Origin: Pseudoalteromonas amylolytica
GTDB lineage: Bacteria; Pseudomonadota; Gammaproteobacteria; Enterobacterales; Alteromonadaceae
Reading direction: 5' to 3'
Length of the DNA stretch: 64,000 nucleotides
Assembly (NCBI RefSeq): GCF_001854605.1
Contig: NZ_MKJU01000025.1
Location: forward strand, 124,378-188,377
Part shown: positions 10,470 to 18,143 of the stretch, in pieces
Layout of the letters: the number at the start of each line of letters is the position of its first letter
Position numbering within the stretch: position 1 is the stretch's first letter
Notes under the pieces: generated by a model
Seen by the model: the letters and a program-made list of their open reading frames with translations, nothing else
Told to the model about the DNA's origin: nothing
Databases searched by the model: none
Translations under genes and position numbers: made by a program

Positions 10470-11129
10470 ATGAAACAGCGAATTTACCTTCTGAGCACAC
10501 TGGTACTTGCGCTTAGTGGGTGCCAACTTCTGATCCCAACTAAGATCTATGTAGAAGAAGAGCGTACCGCACACAACCAGTCCAGCAATGCTCAAACCAA
10601 GCAACAGTTAATTGAGGACGAACTAGCGGACGAGTTTTCGGCGCTACAAAATACACGTCGCTTTAACCCATCTCAACATCACTTACGTTTAGCAAATTAT
10701 GTCGAACAAATGGCGCTTGATTTGGTAGATACCATGAATTCTGAGCAAGATATTAGTATTGCAGTGGCATCATTTGTAGATTTTGACAACAATTTGCGTA
10801 CTACAAATCAATTAGGAAATCAGCTAGCGGAGACCTTTATTCACCAACTACAAAAGTTTGGCTATGGGGTCGTAGATTTTAAAACTGCTAATTCGGTTTC
10901 TGTAACCTCCAGTGGCGACTTTTCATTCTCAAGAGAGGTGAAGGCACTAACGAATCAACGTATTGCTAGTCATATACTTTCAGGCACGATGATATATCGC
11001 AGTATGGGGGTGGAGGTAAATGCGCGTGTGATAGATATAGATTCAAAGCAAGTGATTGCGACAAGTACGAAGTTGCTGCCTCATTATGTGCTACAAAGCG
11101 CAAATATCGTCTTGTCCAGCGTCAATTGA
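10470..11129 (+). CDS. FlgO-family flagellar lipoprotein (copy 3)
   Basis: 219-residue lipoprotein with lipobox LSGC (C18). Its FlgO domain (about 75-210) shares LGNQLAETFIHQLQKFGYGVVDFKTANS with the equivalent stretch in copy 2, evidence of a recent tandem duplication. It lies eight bases after copy 2. No further gene follows in this direction before the tRNA, so this is probably the end of the operon. Confidence 0.78.
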   Translation: MKQRIYLLSTLVLALSGCQLLIPTKIYVEEERTAHNQSSNAQTKQQLIEDELADEFSALQNTRRFNPSQHHLRLANYVEQMALDLVDTMNSEQDISIAVASFVDFDNNLRTTNQLGNQLAETFIHQLQKFGYGVVDFKTANSVSVTSSGDFSFSREVKALTNQRIASHILSGTMIYRSMGVEVNARVIDIDSKQVIATSTKLLPHYVLQSANIVLSSVN

Positions 11130-11164
11130 AGCACAATTAAGTTGCTGACTTTTATAAAAAAGTA

Positions 11165-11194
11165 TTGAAATTAAAGAAGCCAAAGGGCTATACT
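11165..11194 (+). promoter_or_regulatory. Sigma70 promoter of tRNA-Arg
   Basis: TTGAAA (11165-11170), 18-base spacer, TATACT (11189-11194). This places initiation a few bases before the mature tRNA 5' end. Confidence 0.65.
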
Positions 11195-11206
11195 TTTAGT
11201 CACTTT

Positions 11207-11281
11207 GGCCCCTTAGTTAAATGGATATAACAGTCCCCTCCTAAGGGATAGTTGCAGGTTCGATTCCTGCAGGGGCCGCCA
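11207..11281 (+). tRNA. tRNA-Arg (anticodon CCT)
   Basis: A full cloverleaf can be folded. The acceptor is GGCCCCT with AGGGGCC, the D arm GTTA..TAAC, the anticodon arm GTCCC/GGGAT with loop CTCCTAA (anticodon CCT, reading AGG), and the T arm GCAGG-TTCGATT-CCTGC, followed by discriminator G and encoded CCA. No integrase or direct repeat of the 3' end was seen nearby, so it is not acting as an occupied attachment site here. Confidence 0.95.
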
Positions 11282-11392
11282 GCTCTTAATACCCATCTCA
11301 GATCAGATTTTACATAGCGACAGTTCCATTTATAGCCAGCCCCATAAAGTCATCGATCTTATACTCACCTTTTATCTAACTAGGATGGGCAT

Positions 11393-11875
11393 ATGAACAC
11401 TGATTTTATTATTAAAGCGCTAGATTTAGAGCTTTTCACACCACTGATGTCTTTGGATCAGAGCGCGTTAGCTGCGGTCGATGCTAGGTGGGTTTATGTG
11501 GACTCTGTGCCAGGCTTCCCATGTCGTGTTTCTTTAGTTGATGCACAGGTTGGGGAGCGAGTTATGCTTGTGCACTTTTTTCATCATGATAGTACTTCTC
11601 CTTATCGTTCATCTGGCCCAATCTTTGTAAGAGAGCAGGCAAAAACAGCTAACCTATCGGTGAATGAGATCCCCGAAGTACTGAGCCAGCGATTACTGTC
11701 ATTGCGAGGGTATAGCGCACATCATGACATGTTGGAGGCCGTTAGTGCACAAGGGGAACAGGTAAAGGGAGTGATACATCAGATATTCGCTAATCCAGAA
11801 ATTGATTACGTGCACATTCACAATGCGAGCCCTGGGTGTTATAGCTGTGTAGCTTATCGAGCTGAGAGCTATTGA
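11393..11875 (+). CDS. DUF1203 domain protein
   Basis: 160-residue soluble protein that matches the DUF1203 pattern: a conserved PGFPCRVSLVDAQVGERVMLVHF block near residue 39 and a conserved C-terminal HIHNASPGCYSCVAYR segment with two cysteines. No signal peptide. No biochemical function is established for the family. It sits alone between the tRNA and flgT, convergent with flgT, and looks like a passenger in the flagellar cluster. Confidence 0.8.
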   Translation: MNTDFIIKALDLELFTPLMSLDQSALAAVDARWVYVDSVPGFPCRVSLVDAQVGERVMLVHFFHHDSTSPYRSSGPIFVREQAKTANLSVNEIPEVLSQRLLSLRGYSAHHDMLEAVSAQGEQVKGVIHQIFANPEIDYVHIHNASPGCYSCVAYRAESY

Positions 11876-11887
11876 TAGTCGGTTGAT

Positions 11888-11918
11888 CTAGGTGGCGCGA
11901 AGAAACCGCGCTACCTAG
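11888..11918. terminator. Long hairpin between convergent DUF1203 gene and flgT
   Basis: CTAGGTGGCGCG pairs with CGCGCTACCTAG (12 bp with one G-T wobble) around a 7-base loop. There is no clear T-run, but its position between convergent ends suggests a bidirectional stop. Confidence 0.6.
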
Positions 11919-11931
11919 TGAATTAAAGTTA

Positions 11932-13125
11932 CTAGTTATCCAGAGCAAAACTCTCTTCGCTTTTGACTTGTACTTGTACAATATCATTGAGTTGTACATT
12001 GCTAAGCGGGCGAGTATTTAAGTTTACCGCTGTTGCACTTTGCATATTTACATTGACTACTTTGAGCTGGTTTATTGTTTTTGTCGTTGAGTTAATGATA
12101 TTGCCATTACCCATCATGATATCGCTGCGATGCATGATAGTTAATACCTTGCCAGGTTCCAGGCCATGATCTTTACCTAAGTTGATGACAACCTGCTCAC
12201 TGTCTAAATATAGAATTTTACCTTTAGTGGGAATACATGACACAGCTGTATTGAGGTCTTGACTCACTTTATTAAAAACTTCCTGAATGCGCTGCCCATA
12301 ATGAGAGCGCCAAAACTTTTCGCTGTATACATCAATTAATTCAGTCTTTTCGAAAGGCCAAATCCCTTGAGTTGTATAGTGTTGGTACCATACTTTTTCA
12401 AAGGTCATGGCATCATAAAGCGCAAAATCTATCTTAAAGCTTCTCAGGTATTCATCATCTTGCCAGAACGCGTAGTCGTTATTGAGTTTATCCAACCCAG
12501 CTACATCTGTGATTTGACTTAGTAGTACATATTGGCTGTTACTATTCATGGCAATCGTTTCAACAAGCAAGTGATTGTAGTCAAACTGTTGCGTAAAATA
12601 CTCTTGCACGTTTATTGCGGTATTCAAGTAAGGGATAGGCTTAACCGCATTGGTGCGCTCGTTCAGAGTATTAAACAGTCTTTGTGACACCGATTTAGAT
12701 ATGTCAAATATTTGACCCAGTCTTGCTTGGTGCGGCTGAGTTAGCTGACTTTGCGTGATGGCTATTTGCTTATTAAATTGTTGTGCTAAACATTGTCCCT
12801 TTGTCGCATAAATATCTAAATGTAGTGTGACGGTATATTGATCTTGCTCTTTACTTTCACTGACGAGGTTAATTTGTTGAATTTCACCATGAGATTTTAT
12901 TTTCAAATCATCTTGAGCCAAGACCCCATCAGCAACGCTTTGCACGCTAGTCACGGTTGCTCCTGAGAATATAAGTGCTTGTGTGATAGCATCTTTTACG
13001 GCTGCTTGACGAGCTTGAGATACATCACGCCCTTGGGTGCTAGCATAGCCAACTACCTCATACCACTCAGCCTTAACGCCTAAGCTCATCACACATAGTG
13101 CGAATAATGTGATTGCCTTCATCAT
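11932..13125 (-). CDS. flgT: Flagellar H-ring assembly protein FlgT
   Basis: Periplasmic protein that forms the H-ring around the basal body in sodium-driven polar flagella and helps MotXY assemble. The 397-residue product has a signal peptide (MMKAITLFALCVMSLGVKA) and the FlgT N-terminal domain starting EWYEVVGYASTQGRDVSQARQAAVKDAITQAL. The middle domain (about 110-290) is followed by a C-terminal domain with DSEQVVINLGKDHGLEPGKVL. It is divergent from flgP, with back-to-back sigma54 promoters in the 108-bp gap. Slightly longer than Vibrio FlgT. Confidence 0.92.
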   Translation of the reverse strand: MMKAITLFALCVMSLGVKAEWYEVVGYASTQGRDVSQARQAAVKDAITQALIFSGATVTSVQSVADGVLAQDDLKIKSHGEIQQINLVSESKEQDQYTVTLHLDIYATKGQCLAQQFNKQIAITQSQLTQPHQARLGQIFDISKSVSQRLFNTLNERTNAVKPIPYLNTAINVQEYFTQQFDYNHLLVETIAMNSNSQYVLLSQITDVAGLDKLNNDYAFWQDDEYLRSFKIDFALYDAMTFEKVWYQHYTTQGIWPFEKTELIDVYSEKFWRSHYGQRIQEVFNKVSQDLNTAVSCIPTKGKILYLDSEQVVINLGKDHGLEPGKVLTIMHRSDIMMGNGNIINSTTKTINQLKVVNVNMQSATAVNLNTRPLSNVQLNDIVQVQVKSEESFALDN

Positions 13126-13157
13126 AATATAGAACCTCGAAAGATTGATAGTTAACT

Positions 13158-13175
13158 AAAGCAATTCATGTACCA
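13158..13175 (-). promoter_or_regulatory. Sigma54 promoter of flgT
   Basis: On the reverse strand the site reads TGGTACA-TGAA-TTGCTT, GG and GC separated by exactly 10 bases (GG at 13174-13173, GC at 13162-13161). Confidence 0.8.
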
Positions 13176-13181
13176 TAATTT

Positions 13182-13199
13182 TTGGCAAGGATTGTGCAT
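13182..13199 (+). promoter_or_regulatory. Sigma54 promoter of flgP
   Basis: TTGGCAAG-GATT-GTGCA with GG at 13184-13185 and GC at 13196-13197, 10 bases apart. It lies back to back with the flgT promoter. Confidence 0.8.
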
Positions 13200-13233
13200 C
13201 GTGAAATGCATTATTTTTATGAGGTGAGCAAAG

Positions 13234-13713
13234 ATGGACATCAGTAGAACGATAAATCTAGCTAATTTTATAGTGACGGCAAGTTTACTGTTTATTCTAA
13301 CTGGTTGTAGTAGTGTTTTCGACAAGCATATTGAATACGAGTACATTGAACCAGATCATTACCCCGTGTTAAAAGCAATTGGGTATGCGCCATTGAGTGC
13401 TCAGCCTGGAGAAAATGACACGCAAAAAATGCTTATGGCTGTTAAGGTTTCAAAACTAGAAGCATATCGTGAACTGACTGAGCAGGTTTATGGCCAAAAT
13501 ATCTCGTCAACGATGACGGTAAAAGGTGCGATAGCACAAAACGATGGATTGCAGAGTCAAGTGAATGGTGTCATTCGAGGCGCAAAAGTAGTGAAGAGCT
13601 ATTCAGCAGGCGACACATATGTGACAGAACTAGAGCTTGATATGAAGCGTGTACATGATTTGTACATTACTCAAGTGAAACCTAGAAAAATCAAGCGGGT
13701 TACTTATTACTGA
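13234..13713 (+). CDS. flgP: Flagellar outer-membrane lipoprotein FlgP (LPP20 family)
   Basis: The 159-residue lipoprotein has signal peptide and lipobox LTGC (C25). The LPP20-type domain follows, with VLKAIGYAPLSAQPGENDTQKMLMAVKVSKLEAYRELTEQVYG and a C-terminal LELDMKRVHDLYI segment. In Vibrio and Campylobacter FlgP forms a disk or ring around the outer part of the motor and is needed for motility. It has its own sigma54 promoter and is followed by a terminator shared with convergent flgN. Confidence 0.88.
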   Translation: MDISRTINLANFIVTASLLFILTGCSSVFDKHIEYEYIEPDHYPVLKAIGYAPLSAQPGENDTQKMLMAVKVSKLEAYRELTEQVYGQNISSTMTVKGAIAQNDGLQSQVNGVIRGAKVVKSYSAGDTYVTELELDMKRVHDLYITQVKPRKIKRVTYY

Positions 13714-13722
13714 TGTGGCTTG

Positions 13723-13745
13723 AGGCTCTGTTAATCACAGAGCCT
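13723..13745. terminator. Hairpin between convergent flgP and flgN
   Basis: AGGCTCTGT pairs with ACAGAGCCT around TAATC. The 9-bp stem lies in the 37-base gap between the two stops; weak T-run. Confidence 0.65.
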
Positions 13746-13750
13746 GACGA

Positions 13751-14179
13751 TCATGCTTTTAGATTTTTAACGAGTTCGTTATTTCGTGAAACGACAGCAC
13801 CATCTTGGCTGTAGGTAACGGAAGAGGGCACACCTATCAAAATATCTTTTAACTCTCTTACACTTAGATGTGCTAAGTGTGCTGCATGCGCATTTACTTC
13901 GTTTTTGTGCTTACACTCTCGCAGTAGTGCATCAATTTTTGAAGCGTAATCTTTGGCTTCTTGTTGTTGAAATAAACTCTTATCAAAGCCTGACAGTTCT
14001 TTGTCAACTTTTTGAATTGTGTTGAGTAGCTGTAACTTTTCCTTAGCGAGACCCTTCAGTCCATCACCTTTCTTAGCCGCCAGCGCATCAAGCTCACTAT
14101 CTAACAACTGGGTCAGAGTTGTTAAATGAGTGAGCTGCTTCTCTAGCTTATGTATGCAAAGTGAGAGTTGATCATCCAT
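13751..14179 (-). CDS. flgN: Flagellar chaperone FlgN
   Basis: Export chaperone for the hook-filament junction proteins FlgK and FlgL. The product is all-helical, with HKLEKQLTHLTTLTQLLDSELDAL and later heptad-like helices. The preferred start is ATG at 14179 (MDDQLSLCI, 142 residues), which overlaps the flgM stop by eight bases; an upstream ATG at 14203 would overlap by 32. The LKGLAKEKLQLLNTIQ region is the typical FlgN core. It is the last gene of the reverse flgM-flgN pair. Confidence 0.87.
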   Translation of the reverse strand: MDDQLSLCIHKLEKQLTHLTTLTQLLDSELDALAAKKGDGLKGLAKEKLQLLNTIQKVDKELSGFDKSLFQQQEAKDYASKIDALLRECKHKNEVNAHAAHLAHLSVRELKDILIGVPSSVTYSQDGAVVSRNNELVKNLKA

Positions 14180-14498
14180 ACATGTCAAACTCGAATGCAG
14201 CAATATTCTTCGCCAACTTTTGAGCGTCTATTTGATACTTGCCTTCGCTGATAGCTTTTTTAAGTTCAGCTACCTTTTCATTGTCAAATGCTGGCGCATC
14301 TTGCGCTTTGTCCTGCAGGCTTTTCAACTGCTTAGCTTGAGGTGTTAGGCTAACAGAATCAGATGCGGCTTTTTCAGGCGCTTTAGTTTGCGCATTGCTA
14401 CTCGCATTTGCTTCATTTTTTTGCAACTCAGCTTTTTGTTGCTTAATATTATTAAGCACGCTGCTAGATTGCGTTTGACCTTTAACGTTATTTACCAT
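14172..14498 (-). CDS. flgM: Anti-sigma28 factor FlgM
   Basis: Binds and holds FliA (sigma28) until it is exported through the completed hook. The 108-residue protein is hydrophilic with a disordered N-terminal half (SSNAQTKAPEKAASD). The sigma-binding half is SVSLTPQAKQLKSLQDKAQ...FDNEKVAELKKAISEGKYQIDAQKLAKNIAAFE, which closely fits the FlgM C-terminal pattern. A sigma28 promoter lies directly upstream, giving the usual feedback loop. Confidence 0.93.
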   Translation of the reverse strand: MVNNVKGQTQSSSVLNNIKQQKAELQKNEANASSNAQTKAPEKAASDSVSLTPQAKQLKSLQDKAQDAPAFDNEKVAELKKAISEGKYQIDAQKLAKNIAAFEFDMYG

Positions 14499-14531
14499 GA
14501 TTGTGACCCAAAAATTACTTTCTTGTTTAGA

Positions 14532-14558
14532 ATATCGGCTGCTACTTGTATAACTTTA
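14532..14558 (-). promoter_or_regulatory. Sigma28 promoter of flgM-flgN
   Basis: On the reverse strand: TAAAGTTA, 11-base spacer, GCCGATAT. Seven of eight bases match in each half of the E. coli sigma28 consensus, with exact spacing. The start lies about 25 bases before the flgM ATG region. Confidence 0.87.
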
Positions 14559-14567
14559 GCAAAAATT

Positions 14568-15275
14568 TTAGATATTGACCTCAACAGAATCAACATCTTT
14601 TACCCTTGCCGAAAGTATTTTTCCAGACTTTTGATTTTTAACTTGAATTTGCTCACCGATGTTTCCATCTTGCAAAGCTATTCCCGTTGTTTTTATAGTC
14701 AAAGTTGCTGTTTTGGCATAAATGCTGACGATATCGCCTTTACATACCATGCAGATTTGATGCATCCCAATAGGCATACCTTCTCGCAAAGTTCGCTTAC
14801 TTCGGCTGCCGATTAGTAAATTTTTATCGTCTATATATGAAGCTCTGACGAAGTGCTTGGCTCTATACTCCAATTTTAGGTGCTCTTCAGTCAACAGTTC
14901 GCCTTTGGAAATAAGGGCATTACTGACGATGACAGGGAATAGTTCCTCAACACGAATATGAACGTACTGTGTCCAACCAGATAAATCGTCACATTTAAGT
15001 TGTACGGTTACCTGCCGATTAAACGGTGGCGACGCATTTGTAGATATATCGATTGGTTGCTCGCAGTAACGGATTGGAAGTCTTGCATCCAAAGGAATTG
15101 CACTAATTTGAAGTTTACTATCAGGCTTCATTGCAATTAAGTCTGCAATATAGGTCCTAGCAGCTTCTTCAAGTGCTTGATTGTTGTAATTTTGAGCATA
15201 AACTTCACAACTGAGTAGAATATATACCATTGTGGAAAAAAACCCGAAGGTTTTGGTTTTTTTTAACAAACTCAT
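14568..15275 (-). CDS. flgA: Flagellar P-ring chaperone FlgA
   Basis: Periplasmic chaperone for assembly of the FlgI P-ring. The 235-residue protein has a signal peptide (cleavage near CEVYAQ, residue 28) and a C-terminal SAF-type domain, VIVSNALISKGELLTEEHLKLEYRAKH...LIGSRSKRTLREGMPIGMHQI, followed by the FlgA beta segment (VSIYAKTATLTIKTTGIALQDG). It is upstream of flgM in the same direction, so flgM may be read both from the flgA promoter and from its own sigma28 site. Confidence 0.93.
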   Translation of the reverse strand: MSLLKKTKTFGFFSTMVYILLSCEVYAQNYNNQALEEAARTYIADLIAMKPDSKLQISAIPLDARLPIRYCEQPIDISTNASPPFNRQVTVQLKCDDLSGWTQYVHIRVEELFPVIVSNALISKGELLTEEHLKLEYRAKHFVRASYIDDKNLLIGSRSKRTLREGMPIGMHQICMVCKGDIVSIYAKTATLTIKTTGIALQDGNIGEQIQVKNQKSGKILSARVKDVDSVEVNI

Positions 15276-15415
15276 GATGTTTCGACTATGCTTATCATGT
15301 GAAAAAGGGTATAAAGATTTTGCGTTAATTGTGGCACCTCTTCAAGAGTTAAAGTTCCTTTATTAGCGTCTGCAAGTATCGTTCCGTTAAGCAATGTTAT
15401 AGGTAGGAGATTGAG

Positions 15416-16348
15416 ATGGCAGGTATTTTAGACTCAGTAAACCAACGGACACAGTTGGTTGGGCAAAACCGCCTAGAGTTGTTGCTTTTCAGGCTTAAGG
15501 GTCGACAACGTTTCGGCATTAACGTATTTAAAGTACGTGAAGTGCTCCAATGTCCACCATTGACGAACATGCCTAAGTCAAACCCTTTCGTTAGGGGAGT
15601 AGCACATATTAGAGGGCAAACCATATCGGTGATAGACATGTCTTTGGCTGTAGGTGGCCCGCCTATTGAAGACATCCATAACTGCTTTATCATCATTGCC
15701 GAATACAATCGCTCTGTTCAAGGGTTTTTGGTTGGTGCTGTAGAGCGCATCGTAAATATGAACTGGGAAAAGATCATGCCACCGCCTTCGGGTGCAGGCC
15801 GTTATTCATACCTTACCGCGGTCACTGAGATTGAAAATGAACTAGTTGAAATATTAGATGTCGAGAAAATTCTCAATGAGATATGTCCTGTGGATACCGA
15901 GGTTAGTCAAGACATAGTATCAGATGGCGAAATGCAAAAAGATTTAGGTGAGCGAATTGTTTTTATTGCTGATGACTCAGCGGTAGCGCGAAATCAGGTA
16001 AAACGAGCACTTGAGCCGTTAGGTGTACAAACTGAGCTTGCTAAAAATGGTAAAGAAGCGCTATTGAGGCTTCGGGAAATCGCTGAAGTAGATTGTCAAA
16101 ATAATATTACCGAGCGAGTAGGTTTACTTATTTCTGACGTTGAAATGCCTGAAATGGATGGCTATACATTAACAGCAGAAATAAAAGCGGATCCAAAATT
16201 GGCACCCTTACACGTTATCTTACATACTTCCTTGAGCGGGGTATTTAATCAGGCCATGATCGAAAAGGTCGGTGCAGATGATTTTATCGCAAAGTTTAAC
16301 CCGGATGAATTGGCAGCTGCCGTTAAAAAGTGGGTTCACTGTGACTAA
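15416..16348 (+). CDS. cheV: Chemotaxis coupling/response-regulator protein CheV
   Basis: Hybrid of an N-terminal CheW-like coupling domain (about 15-155, with GINVFKVREVLQCPPLT and HIRGQTISVIDM) and a C-terminal receiver domain (about 181-308). The receiver has acid pocket D186/D187, phospho-acceptor D241 in LLISDVEMPEMDGYTL and K294. It couples chemoreceptors to CheA with phosphorylation-dependent adaptation. GGTAGGAG precedes the ATG. The stop overlaps the cheR start (TAATG), so they form one operon, as in polar-flagellated relatives. No confident sigma54 or sigma28 promoter was found in the 140-bp gap upstream. Confidence 0.95.
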   Translation: MAGILDSVNQRTQLVGQNRLELLLFRLKGRQRFGINVFKVREVLQCPPLTNMPKSNPFVRGVAHIRGQTISVIDMSLAVGGPPIEDIHNCFIIIAEYNRSVQGFLVGAVERIVNMNWEKIMPPPSGAGRYSYLTAVTEIENELVEILDVEKILNEICPVDTEVSQDIVSDGEMQKDLGERIVFIADDSAVARNQVKRALEPLGVQTELAKNGKEALLRLREIAEVDCQNNITERVGLLISDVEMPEMDGYTLTAEIKADPKLAPLHVILHTSLSGVFNQAMIEKVGADDFIAKFNPDELAAAVKKWVHCD

Positions 16349-17199
16349 TGAATGGCGGTAATACTTTGGAAAATAAACACCTTCAACAAAGCGAATACGA
16401 TCAATTCAGAACTTTTCTAGAGCAGCAGTGTGGTATCGTACTTGGCGATAACAAACTTTATTTGGTGAAAAGTCGTTTGGCACCATTGATGGCTCGATTT
16501 GGTGTTGATACGTTATCTGCATTGGTCAGTAAGACTTTAAGCCCTCATGAGCGGCAATTACGTGCCGCGGTGGTCGATGCTATGACCACCAATGAGACTT
16601 TATGGTTTAGGGATGCCTATCCATTTGAGTTACTAAAAACTAAGATCTTTCCTGAATTTAGCGATTTAAGAAGGCCAGTTAAGATATGGTCAGCGGCCAG
16701 TTCATCAGGACAAGAGCCATATTCTATTGCCATGTCTGCGAGCGAATTTCAAAGCAAAAGCCCAGGTGGTCTAAAGATGGGTGTCCAAATAACGGGCACC
16801 GATATTTCTAACACCATGCTGGATATGTGCAAAAATGCAGAATATGATGCGCTTGCTCTTGCCAGAGGGTTGTCGGCTGAGCGTAGAAAGAAGTTTTTTA
16901 AAGATAGTGGTAATGGTATGGCTCAGGTGGTCGACCCTATTCGCAAAATGGTTAATTTTAGGCACCTTAATTTGCTCGATTCCTATGCGTTAATGGGAAA
17001 GTTTGATGTTATATTTTGCCGAAATGTACTGATATACTTTTCTCCGCAAGTCAAAGCTAAGATCATTTCACAGTTTGCCCAAGCATTAAATCCTAAGGGA
17101 TATTTGTTTCTTGGCGCTTCCGAATCAATGGCAGGGTTAAGCGATTCATTTGATATGATCCGCTGTAACCCAGGAATTATTTACCAGAAAAAACAATAG
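16348..17199 (+). CDS. cheR: Chemotaxis protein methyltransferase CheR
   Basis: Methylates glutamates on chemoreceptors using S-adenosylmethionine. The 283-residue protein has the N-terminal CheR helical domain (about 15-85) and the SAM domain with IWSAASSSGQEPYSIAM (about 110-126), TGTDIS near 150 and FDVIFCRNVLIYF near 220. No C-terminal VxxW-binding pentapeptide or TPR extension is present. ATG overlaps the cheV stop; an in-frame TTG (LENKHL) six codons downstream is an alternative. Confidence 0.95.
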   Translation: MNGGNTLENKHLQQSEYDQFRTFLEQQCGIVLGDNKLYLVKSRLAPLMARFGVDTLSALVSKTLSPHERQLRAAVVDAMTTNETLWFRDAYPFELLKTKIFPEFSDLRRPVKIWSAASSSGQEPYSIAMSASEFQSKSPGGLKMGVQITGTDISNTMLDMCKNAEYDALALARGLSAERRKKFFKDSGNGMAQVVDPIRKMVNFRHLNLLDSYALMGKFDVIFCRNVLIYFSPQVKAKIISQFAQALNPKGYLFLGASESMAGLSDSFDMIRCNPGIIYQKKQ

Positions 17200-17203
17200 T
17201 ATA

Positions 17204-17220
17204 CGGCGGTTTTACCGCCG
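17204..17220 (+). terminator. Terminator after cheVR
   Basis: CGGCGGT, loop TTT, ACCGCCG, then a T-rich stretch that also belongs to the flgB promoter. Confidence 0.7.
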
Positions 17221-17229
17221 GCATTATTT

Positions 17230-17248
17230 TTGGCCCACCTTTTGCTTT
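17230..17248 (+). promoter_or_regulatory. Sigma54 promoter of flgBCDE
   Basis: TTGGCCCA-CCTT-TTGCTTT, GG at 17232-17233 and GC at 17244-17245. Start codon of flgB is 37 bases past the GC. Confidence 0.9.
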
Positions 17249-17281
17249 AACTCCTAAGAGTCAAATTTTTGGAGTTGTGTT

Positions 17282-17689
17282 ATGGCAATTAGTTTTGATA
17301 AGGCGTTGGGCGTACATCCACATGCAATGCTCATTCGGTCTCAACGAGCGGAAATTCTAGCAAGTAATATCGCCAATGCCGACACCCCAGGCTATAAAGC
17401 CAAAGATATCGATTTTGCACAGGCATTTAAGGCGGCAAAATCGAGCCAGCAGCGCGGCAACACTATGGTCCGTACCAATGAAAATCACCTCAATGGTGGC
17501 ACTAAAATGACCGGCGGCGTTGAACTATTTCGTAATCCAAATCAAGCAGATACAGGTGATGGGAACTCGGTAGATGTACAAGTGGAACGGAACTTGTATG
17601 TACAAAACTCATTAGAGTACCAAGCAAGTTTGCAGTTTCTTTCTGGTAAGTTTAAAGGGCTAAATAAAGCCCTCGGTAGTCAAGGGTAA
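17282..17689 (+). CDS. flgB: Flagellar proximal rod protein FlgB
   Basis: 135-residue axial rod protein, first gene of the flgBCDE unit. The N-terminus has the rod-protein motif SNIANADTPGYKAKDIDFAQA, and the C-terminal helix (VQNSLEYQASLQFLSGKFKGL) is typical of FlgB. Five bases separate it from flgC. TTGGAG-type ribosome binding site upstream. Family length and composition are normal. Confidence 0.96.
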   Translation: MAISFDKALGVHPHAMLIRSQRAEILASNIANADTPGYKAKDIDFAQAFKAAKSSQQRGNTMVRTNENHLNGGTKMTGGVELFRNPNQADTGDGNSVDVQVERNLYVQNSLEYQASLQFLSGKFKGLNKALGSQG

Positions 17690-17694
17690 TTATT

Positions 17695-18129
17695 ATGAGT
17701 TTATATAACGTATTTGATATCGCAGGTTCAGGTATGAGTGCTCAGAATATTCGCCTCAATACCACTGCCAGTAACATCTCAAACGCAAACAGTATTAGTT
17801 CGAGCCAAGATAAAGTATATCGTGCGAGACACCCTGTTTTTGCTGCTGAGTTAACGAAAGCATCATCGGTGCAAGATCCCACTAAGTTAGGTGCATCAGT
17901 TGGTGTAAAGGTGTTAGGTATTGTGGAAAGCAATAAACCACTACAAGTGGAGTATAACCCTAACCACCCAAGTGCAGATAAGGATGGCTATATCTATAAA
18001 CCGAATGTGAATGTCGTGGAAGAAATGACCAATATGATTTCCGCTTCACGCTCGTACCAGACAAATGTACAAGTAGCAGACGCCGCTAAACAAATGCTTA
18101 GCAAAACTTTACTACTTGGTCAGCGTTAA
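17695..18129 (+). CDS. flgC: Flagellar proximal rod protein FlgC
   Basis: 144-residue rod protein. The N-terminus MSLYNVFDIAGSGMSAQNIRLNTTASNISNANS and the C-terminal NVVEEMTNMISASRSYQTNVQVADAAKQMLSKTLLLGQR are the two conserved axial-protein helices of FlgC. It sits between flgB and flgD with gaps of 5 and 14 bases, in the fixed operon order. Confidence 0.97.
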   Translation: MSLYNVFDIAGSGMSAQNIRLNTTASNISNANSISSSQDKVYRARHPVFAAELTKASSVQDPTKLGASVGVKVLGIVESNKPLQVEYNPNHPSADKDGYIYKPNVNVVEEMTNMISASRSYQTNVQVADAAKQMLSKTLLLGQR

Positions 18130-18143
18130 CGGGAGTATAGCTG

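Noticed and set aside
11207..11281. tRNA-Arg as an integration site of a genomic island
   Set aside because: No integrase gene and no visible repeat of the tRNA 3' end in the window; the flanking genes are flagellar or DUF1203.
15301..15390. Sigma54-like GTGGCACC and sigma28-like TAAAGTTC upstream of cheV
   Set aside because: The GGCAC has AG and not GC at the required 10-base spacing. The TAAAGTTC has GTCTGCAA at the -10 position, only four of eight matches.
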